Shown in pieces: positions 7,761-14,486 of a stretch of DNA of 24,094 bases. Each line of letters opens with the position of its first letter. The first letter of the stretch is position 1. Origin of the DNA: an uncultured bacterium (lineage in GTDB: Bacteria; Bacteroidota; Bacteroidia; Bacteroidales; Marinifilaceae); contig CAJMQA010000013.1 of NCBI GenBank assembly GCA_905215395.1, positions 1 to 24,094 on the forward strand, written 5' to 3'. The notes below the pieces were generated by a model, which made no database searches, had not been told where the DNA came from, and saw only the letters and a program-made list of their open reading frames with translations. The position numbers and the translations under genes are program-made.

Positions 7761-8157
7761 ATCTTTGCGGATGTCTGCCTTGTCCCCCTTTCTGTTGCCA
7801 TTCTTTCATTCTTTTTTCCTGATTGGCCTTGTAAGTTTTATATTGATCTTCAGTCAATACTTTTTTCAATTGGGCATCCGTGGCTTCTCGCTCCTTTTTC
7901 ATCTGTTCGCGCATAGCTTCGCGATTGTCCTGGCCTTTTTTCATATTTTCTTCTCTTTGTTTAAAAGAAGTGGTAAACCAGGTTTTCAGATCTTTCTGCT
8001 GTTGCTCATTCAGGGTGAGCTCTTTATTCAATCGTTCCACCATCCGGTTGGCTTGTTGTTCCGGAGTCATTTTCTCACGTGGTCCTCTCTGCTGCGCATT
8101 TACCGCAAAGGCCAAAAACATGAATACTGTTATGGCCAAAAATGCAATTCTTTTCAT
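7759..8157 (-). CDS. Small secreted basic protein with LTxxQ-like motifs
   Basis: 132 residues from the ATG at 8157 (the frame stays open to a TTG at 8163, rejected). Residues 1-21 are a signal peptide ending AVNA before QQRG. The mature part is highly charged, helical and glutamine-rich. It carries LTLNEQQ and VLTEDQ, similar to the LTxxQ repeats of the Spy/CpxP periplasmic proteins. It resembles the small exported proteins labelled DUF4890 in Bacteroidales, where the function is unknown. A periplasmic chaperone or envelope-stress role is only an inference. It shares a terminator with mscS. Confidence 0.75.
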   Translation of the reverse strand: MKRIAFLAITVFMFLAFAVNAQQRGPREKMTPEQQANRMVERLNKELTLNEQQQKDLKTWFTTSFKQREENMKKGQDNREAMREQMKKEREATDAQLKKVLTEDQYKTYKANQEKRMKEWQQKGGQGRHPQR

Positions 8158-8263
8158 AATCAACTTTTTTAATTCATCAAATTCTTTCTATGGAAAATCT
8201 CTTTTTCCTGATTATAAGACAATCTATCTGAACAAAAGTTTATGTTGATCTGAGAAGATTTTG

Positions 8264-8800
8264 TCAATTATTGTTCCAGGAGGAAGACAGTTGCTGAAAG
8301 TAAATGACATCTTCCCACTCTGTGCCGCGTTTCAGCCATTGTTTCCGATATCCTGTCTGAGTAAAACCGGTTGCTTCAAATAGTTTCAGGCTGGCAACAT
8401 TACAACTGGGTACACTACTGTATACCTGATTCAGGCCGAGGGTTTCGAAACAATAATCCAGCATCAGTTTGATTGCAGAGGTGGCATACCCCTGTTTGCG
8501 GTTTTCCATATTATGTATCATAATACCCAGACCTGCACGCTGATGATAGGGATCAAAGTCGTATAGATCAATCAGACCAATGGGTTCTTTGGTATCTACC
8601 CGGGTAATCATCAGGCGTAATTGTTTGCTGGAATAAATATCTTCATGGGAGTTTTCGATGTATTTTTTCAGTGTATAATGTGAAAAAGGGGTCAAGGTGT
8701 CACTGACATCCCATAAATCCATATTGTTTTCCCAATTGTAGAGGAATTCCAGATCTTCCGGCTCTAAAGCACGAATGAGTATGTTTTCGTCTTGCATCAT
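8264..8800 (-). CDS. GNAT-family N-acetyltransferase
   Basis: 178 residues with the GNAT fold signature. N-terminal ILIRALEPEDLEFLYNWEN is followed by the GLIDLYDFD strand and GLGIMIHNMENRKQGYATSA, where RKQGYA is the acetyl-CoA pyrophosphate loop (Q/RxxGxA). The C terminus has the usual NVASLKLFEATGF. The start and the WEN motif are typical of RimJ/RimL- and SpeG-like acetyltransferases, so an amine or protein N-terminus is the likely acceptor; the substrate cannot be set from sequence. A -7 element lies at 8849-8856. There is no close operon partner (about 106 nt to the next gene). Confidence 0.88.
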   Translation of the reverse strand: MMQDENILIRALEPEDLEFLYNWENNMDLWDVSDTLTPFSHYTLKKYIENSHEDIYSSKQLRLMITRVDTKEPIGLIDLYDFDPYHQRAGLGIMIHNMENRKQGYATSAIKLMLDYCFETLGLNQVYSSVPSCNVASLKLFEATGFTQTGYRKQWLKRGTEWEDVIYFQQLSSSWNNN

Positions 8801-8848
8801 AGATTTAGTTGTTTTATTCTTAATTGGTCCATATTTTCTCTTATTTCA

Positions 8849-8856
8849 CAAATATA
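8849..8856 (-). promoter_or_regulatory. -7 promoter element for the GNAT gene
   Basis: Minus-strand TATATTTG is an exact TAnnTTTG, about 48 nt upstream of the ATG at 8800. No -33 TTTG at the usual spacing is seen. Confidence 0.4.
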
Positions 8857-8935
8857 TCCTTTTTTATTTGAAATTTAGCTTTTGGCTGGCTTTATTATTT
8901 TTCTCCGGTGTTAAAATCAGCTCTTGGATTTTCAT

Positions 8936-8943
8936 TACATTTG
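8936..8943 (+). promoter_or_regulatory. -7 promoter element for miaA
   Basis: TACATTTG is an exact TAnnTTTG ending 18 nt before the ATG at 8962. This supports that ATG and argues against the upstream in-frame GTG at 8908, which would lie before the promoter. The -33 element is not evident. Confidence 0.5.
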
Positions 8944-8961
8944 TGTGCAATATACGTAAGA

Positions 8962-9888
8962 ATGAAAAAAATGTTTAATTTATTGTGTATCGTTGGTCCG
9001 ACCGCCAGTGGAAAGACTTCCTTAGCAGTGCATTTGGCGGCAGAGTTTAACGGGGAAATTATCAGTGCTGATTCCCGGCAAGTATACAGAGGCATGGATA
9101 TAGGAACCGGTAAAGATCTGTGTGAGTATGAAATAGAGGGCAGGCATATCCCTTATCATTTGATAGATATCGCAGATGCCGGATATAAATATAATGTCTT
9201 TGAATATCAGCGGGATTTTATGACAGTTTGGGAAGATTGCTGCCAAAGAGGGGCTTTCCCCGTGCTTTGTGGGGGAAGCGGTTTGTATGTGGAAGCTGTA
9301 CTGAAGGGCTATAAATTATTAGCGGTGCCTGTGAATGAAACCTTGAGAGCTGACTTGGCAAAACTGTCGTTGCAGGAGCTCTCTGAACGTTTGGCAACTT
9401 ATAAAAAACTGCACAATACAACTGAAATCGATACTCCTAAGCGGGCAATCCGTGCTATAGAGATTGAAGAATACTACCGGACCCATCCTCATGAAGAAAA
9501 AAACTTTCCGGAAATCATTCCTCTGATTGTCGGGGTAGAGGTGAGCCGGGAAGTGAGGCGGGAAAGGATTACACAGCGTTTACATGCCCGTTTGCAGGAG
9601 GGTATGGTAGAGGAGGTTCGGGGTTTGCTGGATAGTGGAGTAAAATCTGAAGATCTGGTCTATTATGGTCTGGAATATAAATATCTGACCTTATACCTGA
9701 CCGGACAATTGGCTTATCAGGATATGGTGAAACAGTTGAATGTGGCTATTCATCAGTTTGCAAAACGGCAGATGACCTGGTTTAGAAAGATGGAAAGGGA
9801 AGGATTTGATATCCGTTGGCTGGGGGCAGAGTTGTCTATGGAAGAAAAGATTGCCAGAGTCCGCCAATGGTGGACAGAGGAGGGATAA
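8962..9888 (+). CDS. miaA: tRNA dimethylallyltransferase MiaA (divergent Bacteroidales paralog)
   Basis: 308 residues from the ATG at 8962; an ATG three codons later is also possible. It transfers a dimethylallyl group to A37 of tRNAs reading U-starting codons. The P-loop GPTASGKT lies at residues 11-18, followed by ISADSRQVYRGMDIGTGKD and the later CGGSGLYVEAVLKG. It departs from the E. coli form: DIGTGKD replaces DIGTAKP, and the C-terminal half has YYGLEYKYLTLYLTG where classical MiaA has a VGYRE-type motif. Bacteroidales genomes often encode two MiaA proteins, and this looks like the more divergent one; activity is probable but not certain. It is monocistronic and convergent with the HEAT-like gene, with only 9 nt between stops. 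Confidence 0.88.
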   Translation: MKKMFNLLCIVGPTASGKTSLAVHLAAEFNGEIISADSRQVYRGMDIGTGKDLCEYEIEGRHIPYHLIDIADAGYKYNVFEYQRDFMTVWEDCCQRGAFPVLCGGSGLYVEAVLKGYKLLAVPVNETLRADLAKLSLQELSERLATYKKLHNTTEIDTPKRAIRAIEIEEYYRTHPHEEKNFPEIIPLIVGVEVSREVRRERITQRLHARLQEGMVEEVRGLLDSGVKSEDLVYYGLEYKYLTLYLTGQLAYQDMVKQLNVAIHQFAKRQMTWFRKMEREGFDIRWLGAELSMEEKIARVRQWWTEEG

Positions 9889-9897
9889 TCCTGTAAT

Positions 9898-10398
9898 CTA
9901 CTCTTCATCCGGACACTCCAGTTCTTCATGGATATTTTCTATTAGAAATTGCTTCTCTTCCGGAAAAGCACAAATGATGGAGTGTAAATATTTCCTCTGT
10001 GCGGGTGTCAGATGGTGTACCATATTTTCAATGACTGTGGAAGCTTCGAAAGCTATAGGAAATTCTTCTTCCTGAAGCATACGGAGAAATAGTTCCAGAT
10101 GGGCTGAATAGTCCAGTGACGATTCCCAGACAATCCGCAGCAACTGATTTTTCAAACTGGAATCGGTTGTTTCCATGATTTGCCGGATAACAAGATCAGA
10201 AAAGTCTTTTGCTTTGATGTCAGCTAAAAGGTTAATAATGACTGTTTCTAAACGTTGATCTTTTATATTTGGGAGAGTGGTCAACAGGGATTCTGCTATA
10301 CTCAGGTCTCCGTTTTCCTGGATGGCCTGAATGGCTTCTGCCATGAGTCCGCTATCTCCGCTTTGGAGTTTGTTCAGGATTTCTATATTGTTTTCCAT
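9898..10398 (-). CDS. HEAT-like alpha-helical repeat protein
   Basis: 166 residues from the ATG at 10398 (MENNIEILNKLQSGDSG). The frame is open to 10452, but that start would lie inside the xerD terminator. It consists of about four to five helix pairs of roughly 30 residues with alternating leucine-rich faces, for example SIAESLLTTLPNIKDQRLE and NQLLRIVWESSLDYSAH, and is strongly acidic at the C terminus (EELECPDEE). This suggests a small cytoplasmic alpha-solenoid scaffold of the HEAT type. No enzyme motif is seen, and I do not recognise a named family. It follows xerD in the same direction but is separated from it by a strong terminator, so it may depend on read-through or a promoter I cannot see. 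Confidence 0.7.
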   Translation of the reverse strand: MENNIEILNKLQSGDSGLMAEAIQAIQENGDLSIAESLLTTLPNIKDQRLETVIINLLADIKAKDFSDLVIRQIMETTDSSLKNQLLRIVWESSLDYSAHLELFLRMLQEEEFPIAFEASTVIENMVHHLTPAQRKYLHSIICAFPEEKQFLIENIHEELECPDEE

Positions 10399-10434
10399 TA
10401 TTTTTATTTTGGAGTTTAGAGATGCGAAGATAAA

Positions 10435-10461
10435 AAAAAGAGCGTTTAACACGCTCTTTTT
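10435..10461 (-). terminator. Rho-independent terminator of xerD
   Basis: The 11-bp stem AAAAAGAGCGT / ACGCTCTTTTT with a 5-nt loop starts 5 nt after the xerD stop. On the minus strand it is followed by a run of eight T (complement of A 10432-10439). Confidence 0.88.
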
Positions 10462-10465
10462 ATCA

Positions 10466-11392
10466 TTATTTCTCTTCTTCTTCCTGAGCTTCCTTGGATC
10501 TTGGATGGAATTTGTTGATTGTATCTTTCAGGAAATGATCATCCAGGTGAGTATAAATCTCAGTGGTCAGGATAGATTCGTGTCCTAGCATATCCTGTAC
10601 CGCTCTCAGATCTGCACCTCCGCTTACCAAATGAGAAGCAAATGAGTGGCGGAAGGTATGAGGAGAAACGTTTTTCTTTATACCGGCACGATTAGCCAGG
10701 TGTTTAATAATATTAAATACCATTACTCTGGAAAGAGCCGAACCCCGTTTATTCAGGAACAGAATATCTTTGTATTCTTCTTCGATATCCAGATAATCCC
10801 GGTAGACTTTCAGATATTGTTTAATTTCTGCCTTTGCATTTTTACTCAATGGAATTATACGTTCCTTATTACCCTTACCCTCAATTTTCACAATATTCAT
10901 TCTGAAATTGATATTGGATAATTTAATGTTGATCAGTTCGGAAACTCTTAAGCCACAAGAATAGAGCATTTCTATGATTGCTTTGTTTCTTTGTGCTTCA
11001 GGTTTATACATTTCCACTGCATTCAGCATAGAGTCTATTTCTTCTACAGTCAGAATATTGGGCAGTTTACGTCCGATTTTCGGAGCTTCCAGTAAACGGG
11101 TCGGATTATTTTCCAATTGTCCGTCAAAAACCAGAAATTTGAAGAATGAACGGATACTGGAAATACATCTGGCCTGTGTTCTATTTGTAACTCCAACCTC
11201 ACTGACATGTACCAGATAATCTTTCAGGATGTCATAAGTTACTTTGTCTGGAGTCTCTACTTTGTGTTGTTCTGCACAATACTTTGCTAGCTTATTAATG
11301 TCATTCAGATAAGCTTCTACTGAATTCTCGGATAATGATTTTTCCAGAATCAGATAAGTTTTGTAACTTTCAATTGCGTTGTCCCAAGTCAT
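10466..11392 (-). CDS. xerD: Site-specific tyrosine recombinase XerD
   Basis: 308 residues, the normal XerC/D length. An N-terminal SAM-like core-binding domain (about 1-90) is followed by the catalytic domain. The full catalytic set is visible: Arg149 (SCGLRVSEL), Lys173 (GKGNKER), His245 and Arg248 (SPHTFRHSFASHL), His271 (LGHESI) and the nucleophile Tyr280 (TTEIYTHLD). XerC/XerD resolve chromosome dimers at dif. The FRHSFASHLVSGGADLRAVQ stretch favours XerD over XerC. It is a chromosomal housekeeping recombinase: neighbours are metabolic genes and no attachment-site repeats are seen nearby. It ends at a strong terminator (10435-10461) and is divergent from aroQ across an AT-rich gap. Confidence 0.92.
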   Translation of the reverse strand: MTWDNAIESYKTYLILEKSLSENSVEAYLNDINKLAKYCAEQHKVETPDKVTYDILKDYLVHVSEVGVTNRTQARCISSIRSFFKFLVFDGQLENNPTRLLEAPKIGRKLPNILTVEEIDSMLNAVEMYKPEAQRNKAIIEMLYSCGLRVSELINIKLSNINFRMNIVKIEGKGNKERIIPLSKNAKAEIKQYLKVYRDYLDIEEEYKDILFLNKRGSALSRVMVFNIIKHLANRAGIKKNVSPHTFRHSFASHLVSGGADLRAVQDMLGHESILTTEIYTHLDDHFLKDTINKFHPRSKEAQEEEEK

Positions 11393-11700
11393 TGTTTTTA
11401 CTTTTTATGTTCATCAAAAAAAATCTACAATCGTTCATAAGCATACACTATTATTAAAAACGGAGCCTAAAGGTATATATTTTTTTAATATTCTGTTTAC
11501 ATTTTTTGAAGTTTAACATTTTGAAATTAAATCATAGATAACAATAACAAGATAATGATTTGATATTCATTGATTTTGTAAAATTAGAAAGTATCATTCA
11601 AATTCGCAAATTTTATGCTATTAATTTAAAATTTTTAGAAAGAAAAGAGAGAAAAATAATTAATTTTGTAGAATAACTTAGTCAAATGAAGGAAGTAGAT
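11393..11700. other. AT-rich divergent intergenic region, xerD / aroQ
   Basis: 308 nt, very AT-rich, without a credible ORF. It contains two tandem 13-bp near-repeats (TTTTGAAGTTTAA 11504-11516 and TTTTGAAATTAAA 11519-11531, period 15). The aroQ -7 element TAATTTTG lies at 11661-11668. No xerD promoter of consensus type was found. Confidence 0.5.
11661..11668 (+). promoter_or_regulatory. -7 promoter element for aroQ
   Basis: TAATTTTG matches TAnnTTTG exactly, 32 nt before the preferred ATG at 11701. The -33 region has only TTTA. Confidence 0.5.
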
Positions 11701-12120
11701 ATGCAAATATTAATATTGAACGGGCCGAATTTAAATTTGCTGGGTATCCGGGAGCCAGGAGTGTATGGTACGGAAACCTTTAATAATTATTTTGATCAAT
11801 TACAAGGAAGATATCCGGATATCCGGTTGGAATATTATCAATCCAATATTGAAGGGAAACTGATTGATAAAATACATGAAGTGGGTTTTAGTTATGACGG
11901 AATTATATTGAATGCGGGTGCATACACACATACTTCAGTGGCTCTTGCAGATGCAGTTTCAGCTGTAAGCAGTCCGGTAGTAGAGGTGCATATATCCAAT
12001 ACTGCAAAGCGTGAGTCTTTCCGGCATATTTCTTATTTAACGGCAGTATGCCGTGGAGTCATTATGGGATTCGGATTAAAATCCTATGAATTGGCATTGC
12101 AGGCATTGATAAATAAATAA
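11701..12120 (+). CDS. aroQ: Type II 3-dehydroquinate dehydratase
   Basis: 139 residues from the ATG at 11701. An ATG at 11686 adds MKEVD, but the family normally starts right before ILNGPNLN, and an AGGAAG sits just ahead of 11701. It converts 3-dehydroquinate to 3-dehydroshikimate in the shikimate pathway. Seen: NGPNLNLLG with active-site Arg17 and Tyr22 (REPGVYG), QSNIEG, NAGAYTHTSVALADA and EVHISNTAKRESFRH, all typical of the type II enzyme. It is normally a dodecamer in the cytoplasm. The 79-nt gap to pyk has no obvious promoter or terminator, so the two may be cotranscribed. Confidence 0.94.
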   Translation: MQILILNGPNLNLLGIREPGVYGTETFNNYFDQLQGRYPDIRLEYYQSNIEGKLIDKIHEVGFSYDGIILNAGAYTHTSVALADAVSAVSSPVVEVHISNTAKRESFRHISYLTAVCRGVIMGFGLKSYELALQALINK

Positions 12121-12199
12121 GAAAAATTGTATACGAAAAAGATTAAATACGTATATATAGAATGGAGCAGAAGTAATAGTGGAAATAAAATAATTCTAT

Positions 12200-13597
12200 A
12201 TGAAAAGAACGAAAATAGTTGCAACCATTTCAGATAAACGATGTGAAGTCGGGTTCCTGAAAGAATTGTATGAGGCAGGGATGAATGTTGTCCGGTTAAA
12301 TACGGCTCATCAGACTTTGGAAGAGGCTATGAAGGTGATCCGGAATGTCCGGGAGGTATCCGGTCAGATAGCCTTGTTGGTAGACACAAAAGGTCCTGAA
12401 GTGAGAACCTGTGATATCGCAGTTCCTGTCAGAGTGGAAAAGGGAGATATTGTGTATATGACCGGACAGCGGGAACTAGTAGCAGAGAAATTATTGCATG
12501 TTTCTTACGAGAATTTTGTTCAGGATGTCCGGATTGGTGATAAAATCCTGATAGATGACGGAGATGTGGAATTGATCGTAAAGGAAAAAAAGGAGAATGT
12601 ACTGGAATTGCAGGCTGCTAATCCTGGGGAGATTAAGGATAAAAAGAGTGTTAATGTTCCGGGAGTAAATATGCATCTGCAGACTCTGAGTGAAAAAGAT
12701 CGTACTTTTATTCGTTTTGCAATTGAGAATAAACTGGATTTTATTGCTCATTCTTTTGTCCGCAATAAACAGGATGTTTTGGCAATACAGAATATACTGG
12801 ATGAATACCATAGCAATATAAAAATTATTGCCAAGATTGAAAATCAGGAAGGCGTGAATAATATTGAGGAAATTCTGGATCATGTATACGGAGTGATGGT
12901 GGCCCGGGGAGATCTGGCTATTGAAATTGATGCCGAGAAAATACCTTTGATACAGAGACATATTGTCAATAAATGTATTGAGAGTAAAAAGCCGGTAATC
13001 GTTGCGACCCAGATGTTACATACGATGATTGATCATCCACGGCCTACGCGGGCAGAAATCAGTGATATTGCAAATGCAATATTCAGCGGTACGGATGCTA
13101 TTATGCTGAGCGGTGAAACAGCTTACGGAGACTATCCGGTGGAGGCTGTAAAAGTCATGAGTCGGGTCGCTATGGCAAATGAATCGACCATGCCCCCGGA
13201 TTCCAACCGGAATTTAGTGAGAATCAATAATGAGATTACGGCAGCTTTGGCTCGTGTGGCTGTGAGAATGACTACTATGTTGCCTGTAAAGGCCATTGTG
13301 GTAGATACCAATTCCGGACGTACAGCCCGCTATTTGTCTGCCTTCCGGGGTGGTTTGCCTGTCTATGCCCGTTGTTATGAAGAAAGGGTTATGCGGGAAT
13401 TGGCATTATCATTCGGGGTAAGGCCTTATTTTTCAGTAAAACCAACTTCGCGGGATGAGTTTATGCGGGATATCCCCCAGTTGCTATTAAAGAACGGATA
13501 TAGTCCTGAAGATCAGATATTGGTGATTGGAGGAAGTTTCGGACATGTACGGGGGGCATCATTCCTGGAAGTTTGCAGGATCAGTGATATAAAATAA
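12200..13597 (+). CDS. pyk: Pyruvate kinase
   Basis: 465 residues; makes pyruvate and ATP from phosphoenolpyruvate and ADP. Seen: DTKGPEVRT (62-70), the catalytic Lys212 in IAKIENQEG, the metal-binding ARGDLAIEI (235-243), TQMLHTMIDHPRPTRAE and the active-site loop MLSGETAYGDYPVEAV. The C-terminal domain ends VIGGSFGHVRGASFLEV, shorter than usual. The N-terminal motif that is normally RxNxSHG reads RLNTAHQ (32-38), so the conserved serine near the monovalent-cation site is alanine; I believe related Bacteroidota enzymes share this. Glu67 in GPEVRT is the residue usually linked to potassium dependence. The gene ends at the terminator 13603-13628. It supplies pyruvate, which the nearby poxB product can oxidise. 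Confidence 0.93.
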   Translation: MKRTKIVATISDKRCEVGFLKELYEAGMNVVRLNTAHQTLEEAMKVIRNVREVSGQIALLVDTKGPEVRTCDIAVPVRVEKGDIVYMTGQRELVAEKLLHVSYENFVQDVRIGDKILIDDGDVELIVKEKKENVLELQAANPGEIKDKKSVNVPGVNMHLQTLSEKDRTFIRFAIENKLDFIAHSFVRNKQDVLAIQNILDEYHSNIKIIAKIENQEGVNNIEEILDHVYGVMVARGDLAIEIDAEKIPLIQRHIVNKCIESKKPVIVATQMLHTMIDHPRPTRAEISDIANAIFSGTDAIMLSGETAYGDYPVEAVKVMSRVAMANESTMPPDSNRNLVRINNEITAALARVAVRMTTMLPVKAIVVDTNSGRTARYLSAFRGGLPVYARCYEERVMRELALSFGVRPYFSVKPTSRDEFMRDIPQLLLKNGYSPEDQILVIGGSFGHVRGASFLEVCRISDIK

Positions 13598-13602
13598 GGT
13601 AG

Positions 13603-13628
13603 AACGGAGCCTGGAACTCCGTTTTTTT
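13603..13628 (+). terminator. Rho-independent terminator after pyk
   Basis: The 7-bp stem AACGGAG / CTCCGTT with loop CCTGGAA is followed by a run of T, ending 14 nt before the next ATG. Confidence 0.85.
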
Positions 13629-13642
13629 GTAGAGGAAATCAG

Positions 13643-14425
13643 ATGATAAAAGCTGTTTTTTTTGATATAGATGGAACTTTAGTTAGCTTCCGTACTCATC
13701 GTGTGCCGGATTCTGCCCGGAAAGCAATTGAGGATTTGCGCCGGAAAGGAATAAAAGTCTTTATAGCCACGGGACGTCATTGGAGGGTGATAAATAATCT
13801 GGGAGGAATGGAATTTGACGGGTATATTACTTTGAACGGGAGCTCTTGTTATGTGGGGAAGGAGCAATTGATTTACCGGCAGACTATTCCGTTATCTGAT
13901 GTCAGTTGTTTGCTGGGTATAGAAAATGGTGCAGTAAATTTTCCCTGTATTTTTGTCCGGGAGAAAGATATGTTTATAAATTATGTCAATGACAGGACGG
14001 ATGAGGTTTTCAAACTTTTGAATTTTCCTCAACCACCGGTTAGGGATATCCGGGAAGCTTTGCAGGGAGATGTTTTTCAGATAATTGCTTTCTTCGGGCA
14101 GGAACAGGAAAAACAAATCATGCAGCATCTGCCGGGTTGTGAAGCGACAAGGTGGAATCCCCTGTTTACGGATATCGTGCCGGTGGGTGGAAGTAAGCGT
14201 GTGGGAATGGAAAAGATTCTGGAGTATTTTGGACTCCGGAAGGAAGAGTGCATGGCGTTCGGGGACGGAGGAAATGATATACCAATGTTGCGGTATGCAG
14301 GCATTGGAGTTGCCATGGGGAATGCAACGGACGAAATTAAGGCTGAGGCTGATTTTGTAACCCGGAGTGTCGATGAAGATGGTATTGTATATGCATTAAA
14401 ATATTTCGGTTTGCTTGTGGATTGA
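13643..14425 (+). CDS. Cof-type HAD-superfamily phosphatase (subfamily IIB)
   Basis: 260 residues. HAD motif I is FFDIDGTLV with nucleophile Asp8 and general acid Asp10. Motif II is ATGR (residues 42-45 region), motif III Lys185 in GGSKRVGME, and motif IV GDGGND (Asp208 and Asp212). A Cof-type alpha/beta cap lies between about residues 85 and 180. The end, GVAMGNATDEIKAEADFVT, is characteristic of Cof/YidA hydrolases, which dephosphorylate sugar phosphates or flavin/pyridoxal phosphates; the substrate cannot be inferred. The start ATG is 14 nt after the pyk terminator T-run with no evident promoter, so expression may rely on read-through. poxB follows after 61 nt. Confidence 0.9.
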   Translation: MIKAVFFDIDGTLVSFRTHRVPDSARKAIEDLRRKGIKVFIATGRHWRVINNLGGMEFDGYITLNGSSCYVGKEQLIYRQTIPLSDVSCLLGIENGAVNFPCIFVREKDMFINYVNDRTDEVFKLLNFPQPPVRDIREALQGDVFQIIAFFGQEQEKQIMQHLPGCEATRWNPLFTDIVPVGGSKRVGMEKILEYFGLRKEECMAFGDGGNDIPMLRYAGIGVAMGNATDEIKAEADFVTRSVDEDGIVYALKYFGLLVD

Positions 14426-14486
14426 TTTAGAAGGGGCATTTTTAATGACGAATTTTTAGAACCTTTTTTCTGCTATTCCGTTTTTT

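Noticed and set aside
8908..8961. GTG start extending MiaA by 18 residues
   Set aside because: It precedes the predicted -7 box at 8936-8943 and would place extra residues before the P-loop, which normally lies near the N terminus.
10466..11392. XerD as the integrase of a mobile element
   Set aside because: The protein is the housekeeping XerC/D type, the neighbours are core metabolic genes, and no flanking direct repeats or phage/conjugation genes are seen.
12491..12961. 156-residue open frame antisense to pyk
   Set aside because: The composition is that of a reverse-strand shadow; pyk on the other strand is full length with all catalytic motifs.
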